Source of the DNA: Candidatus Margulisiibacteriota bacterium
Lineage (GTDB): Bacteria; Margulisbacteria; WOR-1; JAKLHX01
Direction: 5' to 3'
DNA: 23,733 nt
NCBI GenBank assembly: GCA_022709925.1
Contig: JAKLHX010000002.1
Span: forward strand, 1 to 23,733
The notes under the pieces are model-generated. The model was not told the DNA's origin. It did not search any database and saw only the letters and a list, made by a program, of their open reading frames with translations. Position numbers and translations under genes: made by a program. Of the stretch, positions 22,128 to 23,733 are shown in pieces. Numbering within the stretch: the first letter of the stretch is position 1; each line of letters opens with the position of its first letter.

Positions 22128-23517
22128 CTTTCCTTGATAGTTTTGCCACACACTCAACGTGAGCAGTTTGGGGGAACATGTCCACCGGCTGTATGACATC
22201 AACATTATATTTGCCTGAAAGGACCTTGATGTCCCTCGCAAGGGTCGCGGGATCACAAGACACATAGACTATCTTTTCAGGCATAAAGCATGATATATGC
22301 TCCAGCACGCGGATATCGCATCCTGCTCTTGGAGGATCAAGCACGACCACATCCGCTTTTATGCCCTCTGACGACAACTTTTTTATCTGCCTTTCGACCG
22401 TATCGCACCTGAACATGACATTGTTTATCTTATTCCTTATGGCATTCTTCTTTGCGTCAGATATGGCGGCACTTATTTCTTCCACCCCGTACACTCTCCC
22501 GGCATGGCGCGCCATATAAAGGGATATCGCTCCGGTCCCGCAATACAGATCGAGCACGGTTTCATCCCCTTTAAGGTCCGCAAGCTTGAGGGCGGTCTGG
22601 AACAATACGGCAGCCTGCACGGGATTTATCTGGAAAAAAGAATCCGGGGATATCTCAAATTCAAGGCCGCCGAGCTTTTCTATTATATAGTCCTTGCCCA
22701 GGACCGTTTTGGTATTATCTCCCAATATTACATTGGTCCTTCTTGTGTTCGAATTAAATGATATGTTCGATATTTTGACGTCTTTTCCCAGCACCTCAAA
22801 GAACTTGGTTATCAGTTTGTTGGAACCGGGGAAATGACGCTCGTTGATGACAAAAGTAACTGAATGTTCCCCCGTACCAAACGCGACTCTGCTCAAAACA
22901 TGCCTTAAAAGGCCGCGTCCGGAATCCTCATCAAAAACAGACGCTCCATATTCATTAAAGACCTGCCTCAAGGCCCTTGCTATCCTGTTAAGGGACGGGT
23001 GAAGGACAGGACAATCTTCGATATCCACGACATCATGCGTTCCTTTTCTGTAATATCCCATGCTTATTTTCTTTTTACCAGCCTTTTTGCCGGAAGACTG
23101 CTTTATGGGGAATTGCATCTTGTTCCTGTATCCCCATTTGAGCTCCGACGGGACTATCTCAAGGACAATGCTCTCAGGAAGGCCTGCGATCTTTTTTATG
23201 GCGTCTTTCACTATTCCTGTTTTATATCTTAACTGCGCTCCATAATCTATGTGCTGCATCTGGCAGGCGCCGCATTCTTCAAAATATTTACATGCCGGGG
23301 CCACTCTTTCCGCAGACCTCTCCGTGATCTCAACGATCCGTCCGCGCGCATATTGTTTCCTTACATCCACAATGCGTACTTTTGCCGTCTCACCGGGAAG
23401 GAGGTTCTCGACGAATATTTTGAACCCATGAAGGCTCCCTATGCCCTCTCCGCCGCCTGCGATGTTCTCGGCCGTAAGAAGGACCGTGTCCCCAGTTCGA
23501 ATATCTGCTTTCTCCAT
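22117..23517 (-). CDS. rlmD: RlmD/TrmA-family RNA (uracil-5-)-methyltransferase
   Basis: It transfers a methyl group from SAM to C5 of a uridine, most likely in 23S rRNA. The 466 residues start with a TRAM RNA-binding domain (about 6-66; ENIAGGGEGIG). Four cysteines, C76, C82, C85 and C169, fit the [4Fe-4S] site. The SAM-binding domain has FFQINPVQAAVLF, VLDLYCGTGAISLYMA and VLDPPRAGC. The nucleophile is Cys421 in YVSCDPATLARD, and Glu455 in TAHVECVAKL is the base. Whether the target is U1939 (RlmD), U747 or tRNA U54 cannot be decided by sequence alone; length and the TRAM domain favour the RlmD/RlmCD group. Confidence 0.93.
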   Translation of the reverse strand: MEKADIRTGDTVLLTAENIAGGGEGIGSLHGFKIFVENLLPGETAKVRIVDVRKQYARGRIVEITERSAERVAPACKYFEECGACQMQHIDYGAQLRYKTGIVKDAIKKIAGLPESIVLEIVPSELKWGYRNKMQFPIKQSSGKKAGKKKISMGYYRKGTHDVVDIEDCPVLHPSLNRIARALRQVFNEYGASVFDEDSGRGLLRHVLSRVAFGTGEHSVTFVINERHFPGSNKLITKFFEVLGKDVKISNISFNSNTRRTNVILGDNTKTVLGKDYIIEKLGGLEFEISPDSFFQINPVQAAVLFQTALKLADLKGDETVLDLYCGTGAISLYMARHAGRVYGVEEISAAISDAKKNAIRNKINNVMFRCDTVERQIKKLSSEGIKADVVVLDPPRAGCDIRVLEHISCFMPEKIVYVSCDPATLARDIKVLSGKYNVDVIQPVDMFPQTAHVECVAKLSRKANP

Positions 23518-23523
23518 AGTGCT

Positions 23524-23529
23524 ATTATA
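23524..23529 (-). promoter_or_regulatory. Predicted rlmD promoter -10, leaderless
   Basis: Minus strand TATAAT (23524-23529) ends only 6 nt before the ATG at 23517, which places the expected first transcribed base on the A of the start codon. No -35 match is evident. No Shine-Dalgarno sequence fits in the gap. Confidence 0.5.
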
Positions 23530-23538
23530 TGATATTAT
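23530..23538 (+). promoter_or_regulatory. Predicted PHP-gene promoter, extended -10
   Basis: TGaTATTAT (23530-23538) followed by 12 nt to the ATG at 23551; the expected leader is about 6 nt. The intervening bases are pyrimidine-rich with no ribosome site. The element directly abuts the opposite-strand -10. Confidence 0.5.
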
Positions 23539-23550
23539 TCTCTTAACATT

Positions 23551-23733
23551 ATGGACTATTTAGGCAGAAGGATAGACCTGCATACGCACTCGCTGCTTAG
23601 CGACGGAATGCTCCTGCCGAGCGAAGCCGTAAGATACGCAACGGTAATGGGTTTTGCCGCTCTTGCAATAACGGATCACGTCGATTATTCCAACCTTGAA
23701 TCGGTCATCAAAAAACTTATGTCTTTCGAAAAA
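23551..23733 (+). CDS. PHP-domain phosphoesterase (5' end only)
   Basis: Sixty-one codons are open to the window edge. IDLHTHSLLSDGMLLPSEAV is the first PHP motif (HxH plus Asp metal ligands), and ALAITDHVDYSNL is the second (DH). This arrangement matches PHP metal-dependent phosphoesterases such as histidinol-phosphatase-like or YcdX-like proteins. The substrate cannot be told from the fragment. It is divergent from rlmD (33-bp gap) and has no ribosome site. Confidence 0.88.
   Translation, partial: MDYLGRRIDLHTHSLLSDGMLLPSEAVRYATVMGFAALAITDHVDYSNLESVIKKLMSFEK

Noticed and set aside
1..23733. Defence, CRISPR, prophage, toxin-antitoxin or transposon genes
   Set aside because: All coding space is accounted for by the genes listed; none has motifs of these systems and no direct-repeat arrays are seen.

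Overview
The window is a densely packed bacterial chromosome segment with 24 protein-coding genes, two of them cut by the window edges. I see no rRNA, tRNA, CRISPR array, insertion sequence or prophage gene. No gene-free gap exceeds about 110 bases. The gene set is housekeeping: cell division, peptidoglycan precursor, glycolysis, K+ uptake, purine and pyrimidine synthesis, RNA processing and modification, aconitase-family enzymes, and sugar nucleotides with glycosyltransferases. A secretin-domain lipoprotein and a peptidoglycan division module suggest a diderm (Gram-negative) bacterium. Moderate GC, tight packing and unusual gene neighbours fit an uncultured candidate-phylum lineage (something like Saganbacteria/Margulisbacteria is possible). 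I cannot assign a taxon from this sequence alone.

Layout. Minus strand 1-2583: ddl, ftsQ and ftsZ (3' end missing), a shortened dcw cluster with no ftsA between ftsQ and ftsZ. Plus strand 2626-3045: a small GNAT acetyltransferase. Minus strand 3026-4388: fba then queF, separated by a perfect 14-bp-arm palindrome. Plus strand 4497-7357: trkH, trkA and purC. Minus strand 7354-7866: a soluble TPM-domain protein with a zinc ribbon. Plus strand 7908-10123: UDP-glucose dehydrogenase and UDP-glucuronate decarboxylase, giving UDP-xylose. Minus strand 10104-16498: rnc, pyrC, a short secretin lipoprotein, a GT-C membrane glycosyltransferase and a GT2-GtrA fusion. Plus strand 16565-22127: an eight-gene run of helical-repeat protein, leuC-type, a small two-helix membrane protein, leuD-type, mgtC-type, YugP-type metallopeptidase, miaA and a protein with three exact 50-residue repeats. 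Minus strand 22117-23517: an RlmD/TrmA-family rRNA methyltransferase. Plus strand from 23551: the start of a PHP-domain protein.

Working together. ddl/ftsQ/ftsZ serve wall synthesis and division. TrkH and TrkA form a gated K+ transporter. Ugd and Uxs make UDP-glucuronate and UDP-xylose, which could feed the facing glycosyltransferase operon through a lipid-linked sugar (inference). The LeuC/LeuD subunits form one isomerase/hydratase.

Most striking signal. Four divergent gene pairs are separated by only 33-66 bp, and each gap carries opposing -10 boxes. For seven of the eight genes the -10 box lies 6-12 nt from the start codon and there is no convincing Shine-Dalgarno sequence, which predicts leaderless or near-leaderless mRNAs. 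Genes inside operons mostly have AAGGAG-type sites or stop/start overlaps. All four convergent pairs overlap at their stop codons by 4-20 bp, leaving no room for ordinary terminators.
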